DNA from: an uncultured Rhodospirillaceae bacterium
GTDB lineage: Bacteria > Pseudomonadota > Alphaproteobacteria > Rhodospirillales > Casp-alpha2
DNA: 64,000 bases
Assembly (NCBI GenBank): GCA_913030825.1
Contig: CAJWCU010000011.1
Coordinates: 62,001 to 126,000, forward strand
Reading direction: 5' to 3'
Below the pieces are notes generated by a model that searched no databases, was not told where the DNA came from, and saw nothing but the letters and a program-made list of their open reading frames with translations. Positions 45,902 through 53,976 of the stretch are shown here, piece by piece. The translations under genes were made by a program, and so were the position numbers. The first letter of the stretch is position 1, and each line of letters begins with the position of its first letter.

Positions 45902-47323
45902 TTACGAGGAGTAGTACATCATGAACTCGACCGGGTGCGGGGTGTGTTCGAAGTTGTAGACTTCTTCCCACTTGAGATCCATGTAGCCGTCGATGGCGTC
46001 GTCGGTGAGGACGTCGCCCTTCTTCAGGAACTCGCGGTCGGCGTCCAGGGCTTCCAGCGCTTCGCGGAGCGAGCCGGAAACCGTCGGCACGCCGGCCAGT
46101 TCTTCCGCCGGCAGGTCGTAGAGGTCCTTGTCCATCGGGTCGCCCGGATGGATCTTGTTCTGGATGCCGTCCAGGCCGGCCATCATCATGGCCGTGAAGG
46201 CCAGATACGGGTTGGCCGTGGCGTCCGGGAAGCGGATTTCGCACCGCTTGCCCTTCGGGCTGCCCGAGTACGGGATACGGCAGGAAGCGGAACGGTTACG
46301 GGCCGAGTAGGCCAGCAGGACCGGGGCTTCGAAGCCGGGGATCAGGCGCTTGTAGGAGTTGGTCGACGGGTTCGTGAAGGCGTTGATGGCCTTCGCGTGC
46401 TTGATGATGCCGCCGATGTAGTACAGGCAGGTTTCCGACAGATCGGCATAACCCGAACCGGCGAAGGTCGGCGCGCCGTCTTTCCAGATCGACTGGTGGG
46501 TGTGCATGCCCGTGCCGTTGTCGCCCGCGACCGGCTTCGGCATGAAGGTCGCCGACTTGCCGTAGGTATGGGCGACCATCTGGACGCAGTATTTGTAGAT
46601 CTGCACGTTGTCGGCAGCCTTCACCAGGGTGTCGAAGGCCATGCCCAGTTCGTGCTGGGACGGGGCGACTTCGTGGTGGTGCTTATCCATGGTCATGCCC
46701 ATTTCCTGCAGGACACTGACCATTTCACCGCGCAGGTCGTGGCAGGAATCCACCGGCGGGACGGGGAAGTAGCCGCCCTTGACGCCCGGGCGGTGGCCCA
46801 GGTTGCCTTCCTCGAAGATGGTGCCCGTGACGTAGGGACCTTCTTCCGAGGTAAATTCGTAGCCGCATTTGTTCATGCTGACGTCGTAGCGCACATCGTC
46901 GAACACGAAGAATTCCGGCTCGGCGCCGAAGTAGGCCGTGTCGCCGATGCCCGTGCTGCCCAGGTAGGCTTCCGCCCGCTTGGCGACCGAACGCGGGTCG
47001 CGCTCATAGCCCTGGCCGGTGACCGGATCCAGGACGTCGCAGTTGACGATCAGGCTCGGCTGGGCCGAGAACGGGTCCATGACGGCGGTCGAGGCGTCGG
47101 GGATCAGCGCCATGTCGGATTCGTTGATCGCTTTCCAGCCGGCGATGGACGAACCGTCGAACATGATGCCGTCTTCGAATTCGTCTTCGGTCACGAAGGA
47201 CGAAACCATGGTCAGGTGCTGCCACTTACCGCGGGAATCCGTGAAACGCAGGTCAACGTAGGGGATCTCGTTGTCCTTGACGTATTTGCAGAACTCCGCC
47301 GGTGTCTTGATATCCAAGCTCAT
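45902..47323 (-). CDS. glnA: Glutamine synthetase type I
   Basis: GlnA makes glutamine from glutamate, ammonium and ATP. The 473-residue subunit has the N-terminal beta-grasp, FDGSSIAGW (56-64), the catalytic helices with [12 protein letters not shown] (219-230), [18 protein letters not shown] (263-280), and the adenylylation tyrosine Y402 in [17 protein letters not shown] precedes the ATG. It follows glnB by 102 bases; transcription can come from the sigma-54-type promoter upstream of glnB. Activity should be controlled by PII and GlnE-type adenylylation. Confidence 0.98.
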   Translation of the reverse strand: MSLDIKTPAEFCKYVKDNEIPYVDLRFTDSRGKWQHLTMVSSFVTEDEFEDGIMFDGSSIAGWKAINESDMALIPDASTAVMDPFSAQPSLIVNCDVLDPVTGQGYERDPRSVAKRAEAYLGSTGIGDTAYFGAEPEFFVFDDVRYDVSMNKCGYEFTSEEGPYVTGTIFEEGNLGHRPGVKGGYFPVPPVDSCHDLRGEMVSVLQEMGMTMDKHHHEVAPSQHELGMAFDTLVKAADNVQIYKYCVQMVAHTYGKSATFMPKPVAGDNGTGMHTHQSIWKDGAPTFAGSGYADLSETCLYYIGGIIKHAKAINAFTNPSTNSYKRLIPGFEAPVLLAYSARNRSASCRIPYSGSPKGKRCEIRFPDATANPYLAFTAMMMAGLDGIQNKIHPGDPMDKDLYDLPAEELAGVPTVSGSLREALEALDADREFLKKGDVLTDDAIDGYMDLKWEEVYNFEHTPHPVEFMMYYSS

Positions 47324-47425
47324 ATTCGCTTCCTTTTCTTTACACTAATGTCCAGACGATGTTTTGAACGCGCGTTGTTGGTGCCTCCCTGGCGCGCCGG
47401 CCGCCGGCCGACGAAAACCGGACGG

Positions 47426-47809
<384 letters not shown>

Positions 47810-47866
47810 TTACGCGCGGAAGTGGCCCGTTGTGCCGCGGCCGACTTCCTTGTCCGCCCCTCTATA

Positions 47867-47881
47867 GCAGGAGGCGTGCCA
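47867..47881 (-). promoter_or_regulatory. Sigma-54 promoter of glnB-glnA
   Basis: On the minus strand TGGCACG-CCTC-CTGC (47881-47867) matches the -24/-12 consensus TGGCACG-N4-TTGC at 10 of 11 positions with correct spacing, about 103 bases before the glnB ATG. Confidence 0.8.
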
Positions 47882-47909
47882 GTTTCGGTCGGTTGAAAAT
47901 ATTCAATTA

Positions 47910-47922
47910 TATCAAATAATTA
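47910..47922 (+). promoter_or_regulatory. IHF-type site between enhancer and sigma-54 promoter
   Basis: TATCAAATAATTA fits the IHF consensus WATCAA-N4-TTR exactly, in an AT-rich stretch. This is the usual place for a DNA bend that brings NtrC to polymerase. Confidence 0.6.
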
Positions 47923-47965
47923 AGTGGCGTTGTTCAGGGCGTTCGGGCAGCCGGAAAGGCGCCAT

Positions 47966-47986
47966 TGTGCCTATCGAAAAGGCACA
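47966..47986. promoter_or_regulatory. Candidate NtrC enhancer
   Basis: TGTGCCT (47966-47972) and AGGCACA (47980-47986) are perfect inverted arms around seven bases, about 85 bases upstream of the -24 box. Shape and distance suit NtrC; the sequence is not the canonical TGCACC...GGTGCA. Confidence 0.5.
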
Positions 47987-48050
47987 TGCCTATTTTTTGG
48001 ACTGATGTGTGATGCGAGTCCGCGGCAGGGTGCTGGGTGGGTCCTACAAC

Positions 48051-49262
48051 CTAGTCGGCCAGGGTCTCGCGGATCCGCTGGGTGGCCTTCAGGATGTTCT
48101 CCGTCGAGTTGGCGTAGGAGAACCGAACGTAGCCTTCGCCGTAGACGCCGAAGCTGGTGCCGGCGATGATCGCCACGCCGGCGTCGTTGAGAAGTTTGTT
48201 CTGCAACTCCATGGCTGTCAGGCCCGTGCCCTCGATGTTCGGGAAGGCATAGAAAGCACCCCCGGGTTCGGCGCAGCGGAAGCCCGGAATCTGGTTCAAC
48301 TCGCGCAAGATCACTTTCCGGCGTTCGTCAAAAGCCTTGACCATTTCGTCGACCGCGTCCTGCGGTCCGTCCAGCGCCGCGATGCCCGCGAACTGGCTTG
48401 CCGCGTTGACGCAGGAATTGCAATTGATGGCCAGGCGGGTTACCGGCTCGACCATTGATTTCGGCCAAACGCCGTAGCCCATGCGCCAACCGGTCATGGC
48501 ATATGTCTTGGACCAGCCGTCCAGCAGGATCACCCGATCGCGCAGGTCTTCGTATTCCAGCAGGCTGACGTGCTCGCGTCCGTCGTAGAGCATCCGGCAA
48601 TAGATCTCGTCGGACATGATGGTGACCTGGGGCTGCTTCAACAGGCCCTCGACCAACTTGTCCATTTCCTCGCGCGGGACCGCACCGCCCGTCGGGTTGG
48701 CGGGGGAATTCAGGATAATCAGCCGCGTGTTCGGCGTGATCAGGCTCAGCACTTCCTCGGCCGAGAAGGCGAAGCCCTTGTCTTCGTGCAGCGGCATGGG
48801 AACCGGCGTGGCGCCGGTGAACTTGATGACGCTTTCGTAGATCGGGAAGCCCGGGTTGGGATAGATGATCTCCGCCCCCGGCTCACCCAGGGCCAGCACG
48901 GCGAAGAACATGGTGACCTTGCCGCCCGGCACGATGATGACGTCGGCGGGATCGACCTGGACCTTGCGGTATTTCTCGATGTCGCGGACCACGGCCTCGC
49001 GCAGCTCGGGGATGCCGTTGGCGGGGGTATAGCCGTGATGGCCGTCGCGCAGCGCCTTGATGGCGGCCTCGACGATATGGTCCGGCGTCTTGAAGTCCGG
49101 CTGGCCGATGCCGAGGTTGATGATGTCCTTGCCCTGGGCGGCAAGCGCGTTGGCGCGGGCGAGAACTTCGAAGGCACTTTCGGTGCCCAGCCGGGACATG
49201 GCGGCGGCCATTTGAACCATGGATGCAAACTCCGTTTGATGATCTTTATTGGGGGCGCTCAT
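48051..49262 (-). CDS. Aspartate-type class I aminotransferase (subclass Ib)
   Basis: A 403-residue PLP aminotransferase. It contains LGIGQPDFKTPDHIVEAAIKAL (49-70), NSPANPTGGAV, and the PLP lysine in DGWSKTYAMTGWRMGYG. These fit the Ib aspartate/prephenate aminotransferase group common in alphaproteobacteria. Two ATGs near the start (MSAPNKDHQTEFASMVQM) leave a 14-residue uncertainty. Probable substrates are aspartate or aromatic amino acids with 2-oxoglutarate. It is separated from glnB by about 286 bases carrying the nitrogen-control sites. Confidence 0.88.
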   Translation of the reverse strand: MSAPNKDHQTEFASMVQMAAAMSRLGTESAFEVLARANALAAQGKDIINLGIGQPDFKTPDHIVEAAIKALRDGHHGYTPANGIPELREAVVRDIEKYRKVQVDPADVIIVPGGKVTMFFAVLALGEPGAEIIYPNPGFPIYESVIKFTGATPVPMPLHEDKGFAFSAEEVLSLITPNTRLIILNSPANPTGGAVPREEMDKLVEGLLKQPQVTIMSDEIYCRMLYDGREHVSLLEYEDLRDRVILLDGWSKTYAMTGWRMGYGVWPKSMVEPVTRLAINCNSCVNAASQFAGIAALDGPQDAVDEMVKAFDERRKVILRELNQIPGFRCAEPGGAFYAFPNIEGTGLTAMELQNKLLNDAGVAIIAGTSFGVYGEGYVRFSYANSTENILKATQRIRETLAD

Positions 49263-49329
49263 GCCCGTTTTGTGGGCGGCACTCTATGGTAGACGGCGGG
49301 GAGGACGCAACGGAGATGAACGAGGGGCG

Positions 49330-49716
49330 ATGAACGACGGCAAATCAGGAAATGCGGCGCCACCGACCGCCAATCTGCTCGGCGATCTGCCCGCACGGCT
49401 GGACGCGGAGGATTTCGCGGCCCTGGCCGAAGGCGGGGCGTTTCGCTTGGTCCGCATCGTCTCGACCGGCCAGGCGACGCCCGACGGTGAATGGTACGAT
49501 CAGCCCGAGGACGAATGGGTCCTGGTGCTGCAGGGCGCGGCGGGTTTATCGATCGAAGGCGAGGCGGCGGTGCGGACCCTGGGGCCCGGCGATTACCTGC
49601 TGCTTCCGGCGCATTGCCGCCACCGCGTCGAATGGACGGCCCAGGACGGCCCGACCGTCTGGCTGGCCCTGCATTTCCAGCCCGGCGCGGCGCCCGAAAA
49701 CCGCCGCTTGACGTAG
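49330..49716 (+). CDS. Small cupin-domain protein
   Basis: The ATG at 49330 (GAGGGGC upstream) gives 128 residues with one cupin barrel: DEWVLVLQGAAGLSIEGEAAVRTLGPGDYLLLPAHCRHRVEWT carries cupin motif 1 to 2 elements (DEWVLVLQG; LLLPAHCRHRV). The metal ligands are Glu/His type, with the first His replaced by Trp/Glu. Related proteins are called cupin or phosphoribosylaminoimidazole carboxylase-like. Substrate unknown. It is divergent from the aminotransferase gene. Confidence 0.8.
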   Translation: MNDGKSGNAAPPTANLLGDLPARLDAEDFAALAEGGAFRLVRIVSTGQATPDGEWYDQPEDEWVLVLQGAAGLSIEGEAAVRTLGPGDYLLLPAHCRHRVEWTAQDGPTVWLALHFQPGAAPENRRLT

Positions 49717-49802
49717 GCCGGGCAGAGGATTACACAGGGCGCTCTTTCGCGGGCCGCATATGGGTAAACCAGCGGTCCAAGGGCTCGAAAATGGGTCCGA
49801 AT

Positions 49803-49877
49803 GGTGGCTGTAGCTCAGTCGGTTAGAGCATCGGCTTGTGGTGCCGAGGGTCGTGGGTTCGAATCCCATCAGCCACC
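49803..49877 (+). tRNA. tRNA-His (anticodon GUG)
   Basis: GTGGCTG (49804-49810) pairs with CAGCCAC (49870-49876), and the extra G at 49803 pairs with discriminator C at 49877, the special histidine identity pair. CCA is encoded at 49878-49880. The anticodon arm TCGGC-TTGTGGT-GCCGA gives GTG; the T loop is TTCGAAT. Confidence 0.97.
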
Positions 49878-49907
49878 CCATTCCTCCGAAATATCGTTGA
49901 ACGGTCC

Positions 49908-49933
49908 AACCGCCCCCTGCGGGGCAGGCGGTC
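49908..49933 (+). terminator. Hairpin after tRNA-His
   Basis: ACCGCC and CCTGC pair with GCAGG and CGGT around GGG; there is one bulge and no T-tract. Confidence 0.35.
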
Positions 49934-49953
49934 ACTATTGCGTCCAGGACGAC

Positions 49954-50490
49954 CTAATCCGCCGCCCGCGCAATCGCCTTCTTGATGCGGTAGACCATCA
50001 GCGAGGTCAGGACCACGCCCGCCGCGAAGGAATAGAGGCCGATGCCGACTTCGGCGTCGGCCAGGGCGGTGCTTTTGGCGATGACGACCAGCAATGCCAC
50101 GATCAGCACATCGGCCGCCGACCAGCGGGCGACCGCGTCGAGCAGGGTGACGGCGCGGCGGTGGCGTTCGGGCTCGAAGCTGATGTTCCGCCACAGGCCA
50201 TAGGCGACCAGGACCTTGGCCGCGGGAAAGATCACGGAAAAGATCAGGACGATGGCCGCGAGAAAGATTTCGTCGCTGCCGATCAGTTCCTGGATGGCGC
50301 TCCAGATCGAGATTTGGTCGGAGAAGATAAACAGCTTGGAGACCACCATCACCGGCAGGTAGATGCCCGCCGCGAGAAAGCCCGCTGCCGCCAGCAGGCC
50401 GAGCGTGATCAGCCGGTCCAGGCCCGCCGCCCGGCGCGCCAAAGCGTCTTCCGGCTTCTTGTTCAAAAGCGCGTTCCTGATCTCACCCAA
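49954..50490 (-). CDS. PqiA-family inner-membrane protein
   Basis: The 178-residue protein has four hydrophobic segments (LITLGLLAAAGFLAAGIYLP; IFLAAIVLIFSVIFPAAKVLVAYGLW; SAADVLIVALLVVIA; LYSFAAGVVLTSLMVYRIK). The pattern 'FSVIFPAAKVLVAY' and 'RWSAADVLIVALLV' matches paraquat-inducible protein A domains, here a single copy without the zinc-ribbon cysteines. In other bacteria PqiA works with MCE proteins in lipid transport between membranes. None is adjacent, though an MlaF-like ATPase is 5 kb upstream. Role inferred. Confidence 0.8.
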   Translation of the reverse strand: MGEIRNALLNKKPEDALARRAAGLDRLITLGLLAAAGFLAAGIYLPVMVVSKLFIFSDQISIWSAIQELIGSDEIFLAAIVLIFSVIFPAAKVLVAYGLWRNISFEPERHRRAVTLLDAVARWSAADVLIVALLVVIAKSTALADAEVGIGLYSFAAGVVLTSLMVYRIKKAIARAAD

Positions 50491-50673
50491 GGCCGGTTTC
50501 TCCCGCCGTCTCGCCTGTCACCGGCGTTTTGCCGATGACATAAGGTAGGACGCAGGCGGGCCCCTCGCAAATCTTCAAACTGGAAAGCCGGACTGCCAGC
50601 CGTTTATGGTGTTCGGCACAAACAGGGCGCGACGACGCGCCGCCGATAAAAGATCACCCAGAGGACATCATCC

Positions 50674-51486
50674 ATGACCACCGAACCGCAGGCCGCCGGC
50701 CTTTCCCCCGAGCTTGAAGACTTCGCCGCGCGCCTTCACGCCGCCAAACGCGACCGCACGGGCATCGACCTGAACACCGTGACCCTGCCGCCGACGCGCG
50801 AACTGGGCTATGCCGTGCAGGCCGAAGCCCTACGTCTGGCGGGCGATCCCATCGTCGGCTTCAAGATCGGATCGTCCAGCCGCGTCTCGCAGGAAAAGTT
50901 CGGCACGAACGAGCCCTGGTACGGCGGCGTGCCGGCGCCGGTCCTGGTGCCCGGCGGGTCGACCGTCAAACGCGCCCCGCATGCGACCAACGTCGAGGGT
51001 GAATTCGCCCTGCGCCTGGGCAAGGACCTGCCGGCGCGCGATACGGAATACACCGCGGATGAAGTCCGCGCGGCGGTCGACGCCGTGGCCGGGGCGATCG
51101 AGGTCGTTGGCCGCCACTTCGAAGGCGGGCCCTCGGGCGAGGGCATGCTGGGGCTGGTCATCGCCGATCATGGGGTCTGCGTTTCCCTGGTCCTGGGCGA
51201 CGCCAAGCCGTTCGGGCCGGAGACGGATCTGCGCGACCATGCCGTGACCATGCGCATCAACGGCGAGGTCGTCGGCGAGGGCGTCGGCTCCATGGCGCTG
51301 GGCGATCCGGTGAATTCACTGACCTGGCTGGTCAATTCGCTGTCCAAGGCCGGGCGCGGCATGCGCGCGGGCGAATGGGTGACGACCGGCACCTGTTCCG
51401 GCATCGTCGCGGTGGCGCCGGGCGACATCGCGGTCGCCGATTTCGGCGATCTGGGCAACGTCGAGGTGACCTTCGCCGCCGAATAA
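50674..51486 (+). CDS. 2-keto-4-pentenoate hydratase-family protein (MhpD-like), copy 1
   Basis: The 270-residue protein belongs to the MhpD/DmpE/DmpH family, which hydrates 2-hydroxypenta-2,4-dienoate or decarboxylates oxalocrotonate in aromatic catabolism. Family marks are YAVQAEALRLAGDPIVGFKIGSSSR in two parts, EGEFALRLGKDLPARD with metal-binding Glu, and GTCSGIVAVAPGDIAVADFGDLG. AGAGGAC precedes the ATG. A paralog follows 24 bases later. No ring-cleavage dioxygenase or aldolase is nearby, so the real substrate may be a different 2-oxo acid. Confidence 0.85.
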   Translation: MTTEPQAAGLSPELEDFAARLHAAKRDRTGIDLNTVTLPPTRELGYAVQAEALRLAGDPIVGFKIGSSSRVSQEKFGTNEPWYGGVPAPVLVPGGSTVKRAPHATNVEGEFALRLGKDLPARDTEYTADEVRAAVDAVAGAIEVVGRHFEGGPSGEGMLGLVIADHGVCVSLVLGDAKPFGPETDLRDHAVTMRINGEVVGEGVGSMALGDPVNSLTWLVNSLSKAGRGMRAGEWVTTGTCSGIVAVAPGDIAVADFGDLGNVEVTFAAE

Positions 51487-51510
51487 GAAACGCGGTCGGA
51501 GGCATCCGTC

Positions 51511-52332
51511 ATGACGTCCCATTCATCATCCGTCCCGGCAAAGGTTCTGTCGCCTGAATTGTCCGACCTCGCCGCCCGCTTGTGGGCGGCGCGGCAGGGC
51601 GGCGGGACCGTCGACGCGGATGCCGTCCCCGGCCCGCAATCGGCGGCGGAAGCCTACGGCGTTCAGCTGGAGATCATCCGACTGGCAGGCGGGGACGTTG
51701 CCGGTTTCAAGGTCGGCTCGACCAGCCGCGAGGCGCAAATGAAACTGGGCACGACCGAGCCCGGGTCCTGCCCGGTGCCGGCGGCCTTCATGTTACGGAG
51801 CCCCGCCATGTTCACTGGCGATGCGGCCCATCATCCGGCGGTTGAGGGAGAATTCGCCCTGCGCCTGGGGCGGGACTTGCCGCCCCGTTCGGCGGACTAC
51901 ACGATCGATGACGTGCGCGCCGCGGTGGACGGTGTCGCCGGTGCCATCGAATTGGTCGGCACGCGGTTCGCGGGCGGCCTGACGGATAAAGGCAGATTGC
52001 TGATCACCGCGGACTGCAGCGCCGATATGGCGCTGGTTCTGGGCGAGGTCCATGCGATGGCACCGGGTCTGGACCTGCGCGATCATGCCGTGACGATGCG
52101 GATCAACGGTGCCGCGCAGGGGGCCGGAACCGGGGCGCGCGCCTTGGGCGATCCGTTCAACGTTCTCGCCTGGCTGGCCAACCAGCAATCGCGTTGGGGC
52201 AGGGGCCTGAAACAGGGCGAATGGGTCGCCACCGGCACCTGCACGGGGCTCGATCCCGTCGCGCCCGGCGACCATGCGGTCGCGGACTTCGGCGATTTGG
52301 GCGTTGTCGAACTCACCCTGGATCGGGGATAA
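51511..52332 (+). CDS. 2-keto-4-pentenoate hydratase-family protein (MhpD-like), copy 2
   Basis: A 273-residue paralog of the preceding gene, with the same landmarks (VAGFKVGSTSREAQMKLG, EGEFALRLGRDLPPR, GTCTGLDPVAPGDHAVADFGDLG). The copies differ most in 65-95 and in the middle insertion, where this one has ALVLGEVHAMAP. Divergence shows the duplication is old and suggests distinct substrates or a heteromeric enzyme. It is followed 64 bases later by a hydroxyacid dehydrogenase. Confidence 0.85.
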   Translation: MTSHSSSVPAKVLSPELSDLAARLWAARQGGGTVDADAVPGPQSAAEAYGVQLEIIRLAGGDVAGFKVGSTSREAQMKLGTTEPGSCPVPAAFMLRSPAMFTGDAAHHPAVEGEFALRLGRDLPPRSADYTIDDVRAAVDGVAGAIELVGTRFAGGLTDKGRLLITADCSADMALVLGEVHAMAPGLDLRDHAVTMRINGAAQGAGTGARALGDPFNVLAWLANQQSRWGRGLKQGEWVATGTCTGLDPVAPGDHAVADFGDLGVVELTLDRG

Positions 52333-52396
52333 AGGCCGAAGCAGGCCCACCGAAGGCCGATCAAATGAACAAATTCATTCAAAGGAACATTCATCC

Positions 52397-53314
52397 ATGA
52401 CCATTTCCTCCGTCGGTTTCATCGGCCTCGGCACCATGGGCCGTGGCATGGCGCTCAACCTCGTGAAGGCGGCGGAGACCGTCTATGTCTACGATCCGTT
52501 CCCGGAGGCGGTGAAGACGCTGACCGACGCCGGCGCCGTGGCCTGCGCCAGCCCGGCGGAAGTCGCCGAAAAGGTCAGCACCATCGTCGTCTGCGTGCCC
52601 GACGCGCCGCAGGTCCGGGACGTCGTCTTCGGCCCGGGCGGCAACGGCCCCAAGGGCATTGCCGAAGCGGGGAAATCGGGCCTGACCGTGCTCGATGCGA
52701 CGACCATGGTCCGTGACAAGGCCATGGCGATCCATGACGAGGCGGCTGAGAAGGGCATCGATTACTGGGACTGCCCGATCTCCGGCCTTCCCAAGCGGGC
52801 CGCCGACGGCACCCTGACGATCATGTTCGGCGGCACCAAGGAAGCCTATGACGCCGCCCTGCCGATCCTGGAGCCCTGTGGATCGGACATCATCTATTGC
52901 GGGCCCGCGGGCGCCGGGCAGGCGATGAAGGGCCTGAACAACGTCATCTACAACATCAACATCATCGGTTTCTGCGAACTGCTGCCGATGGCGGTGAAAT
53001 GGGGCATGGACGTGGAGGCGTTGGAAAACCTGGTGCTGTCCGGCTCGTCCCGGTCCTTCGCGTCGGAACATTTCGTGCCGAAGATCCTGAAGGGCGACTT
53101 CACCGGCGATTTCCCGATGCAGGCTGCTTACAAGGATATCCTCAACGTCCGCCAGATGGCCGAGGACGTGGGCGCCGAGACGCCGGTCGCCGACGCCATG
53201 GCCAAGGTCTACGAGAAATGCCTGGAAACCGCCGGGCAGGGGCCGAAAAGCACGTTGATCAAGCTCTACGAAGACGCCTTGGGCGTGCAGTTCCGCAAGC
53301 CTGATGCGGAGTAG
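52397..53314 (+). CDS. Beta-hydroxyacid dehydrogenase (3-hydroxyisobutyrate dehydrogenase family)
   Basis: From ATG 52397 the chain is 305 residues. It has the Rossmann start VGFIGLGTMGRGMALNLVKA, the substrate loop DCPISGLPKRAADGTLTIMFGG, and the catalytic lysine in GQAMKGLNNVIYNINI. The family reduces or oxidises 3-hydroxyisobutyrate, tartronate semialdehyde or similar acids with NAD(P). Here the substrate loop reads SGLPKRA instead of the common SGGxxGA. It completes a three-gene unit with the two hydratases, so a short 2-oxo/3-hydroxy acid pathway is likely. Confidence 0.85.
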   Translation: MTISSVGFIGLGTMGRGMALNLVKAAETVYVYDPFPEAVKTLTDAGAVACASPAEVAEKVSTIVVCVPDAPQVRDVVFGPGGNGPKGIAEAGKSGLTVLDATTMVRDKAMAIHDEAAEKGIDYWDCPISGLPKRAADGTLTIMFGGTKEAYDAALPILEPCGSDIIYCGPAGAGQAMKGLNNVIYNINIIGFCELLPMAVKWGMDVEALENLVLSGSSRSFASEHFVPKILKGDFTGDFPMQAAYKDILNVRQMAEDVGAETPVADAMAKVYEKCLETAGQGPKSTLIKLYEDALGVQFRKPDAE

Positions 53315-53409
53315 GTCTCCCCGATCCGAGGGCGGGGCAGGCTATGGGTGACGGCGGGCCCGGGGGTCTTGTATGATCGCCTGGGGGTGGACAACCACGT
53401 GTTGGAACG

Positions 53410-53952
53410 GTGCGGGGCGAATGCGGCGTGGTCGATCCGAATAGCCATCTTCTGTATTCCCGGTTCGGTGTCGCCGACGACGCCGATTTCGTGTCGCCGA
53501 TCTGCACCCGTTTGTTTGCCTATTGGCGGGAAAAGACGGGCGACCGGTCCCACCCCGCCTGGGCCGATCTGAACCTGATGGATATCTACGGTGCGGCGCC
53601 CTACATCATGGTCCGCGACGCGGTCGACGGCGGCGCCGATTTCCACTGCCGCTTTTGCGGCACCGCCCTGGTATCCGTTTTGGGCAAGGACCCGACGGGT
53701 AAGGTGCTGAACGATGTCTATCAATCCAGCGGCCGGGACATGATGCTGGAGCGATACCGATACGTGATGTCGATGGACGCGCCGGTTCGGGTCGCCGGCT
53801 ACGTACTGGTCGTCGAGAAGAACCTGCCCACGGGGTTCGAGGGCATCATGCTGCCGTTGGGCAGCCAAGCCGGGCGCGTCGACAACATCCTTTTTGCGAT
53901 GGATTTCAGCTACGACCCCAGCCAGGACGGCCTGGCCAAGCCCGAGCGCTGA
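53410..53952 (+). CDS. PAS_5-type sensory domain protein, second copy
   Basis: The product of up to 180 residues starts at GTG (53410), with another GTG at 53428 as an alternative; neither has a strong ribosome site. It is one PAS-like domain: PICTRLFAYWREKTGD, then LNLMDIYGAAPYIMVRDAVDGGADFHCRFCGTALVSVLGKD in the core, and RVAGYVLVVEKNLPTGFEGIMLPL. It resembles PAS_5 proteins and the gene at 24219, with which it shares layout but low identity. Two cysteines in CRFCG could bind a metal. Partner unknown. Confidence 0.65.
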   Translation: MRGECGVVDPNSHLLYSRFGVADDADFVSPICTRLFAYWREKTGDRSHPAWADLNLMDIYGAAPYIMVRDAVDGGADFHCRFCGTALVSVLGKDPTGKVLNDVYQSSGRDMMLERYRYVMSMDAPVRVAGYVLVVEKNLPTGFEGIMLPLGSQAGRVDNILFAMDFSYDPSQDGLAKPER

Positions 53953-53976
53953 CGCGCCGGCCGGGGTGGCGGCGGC

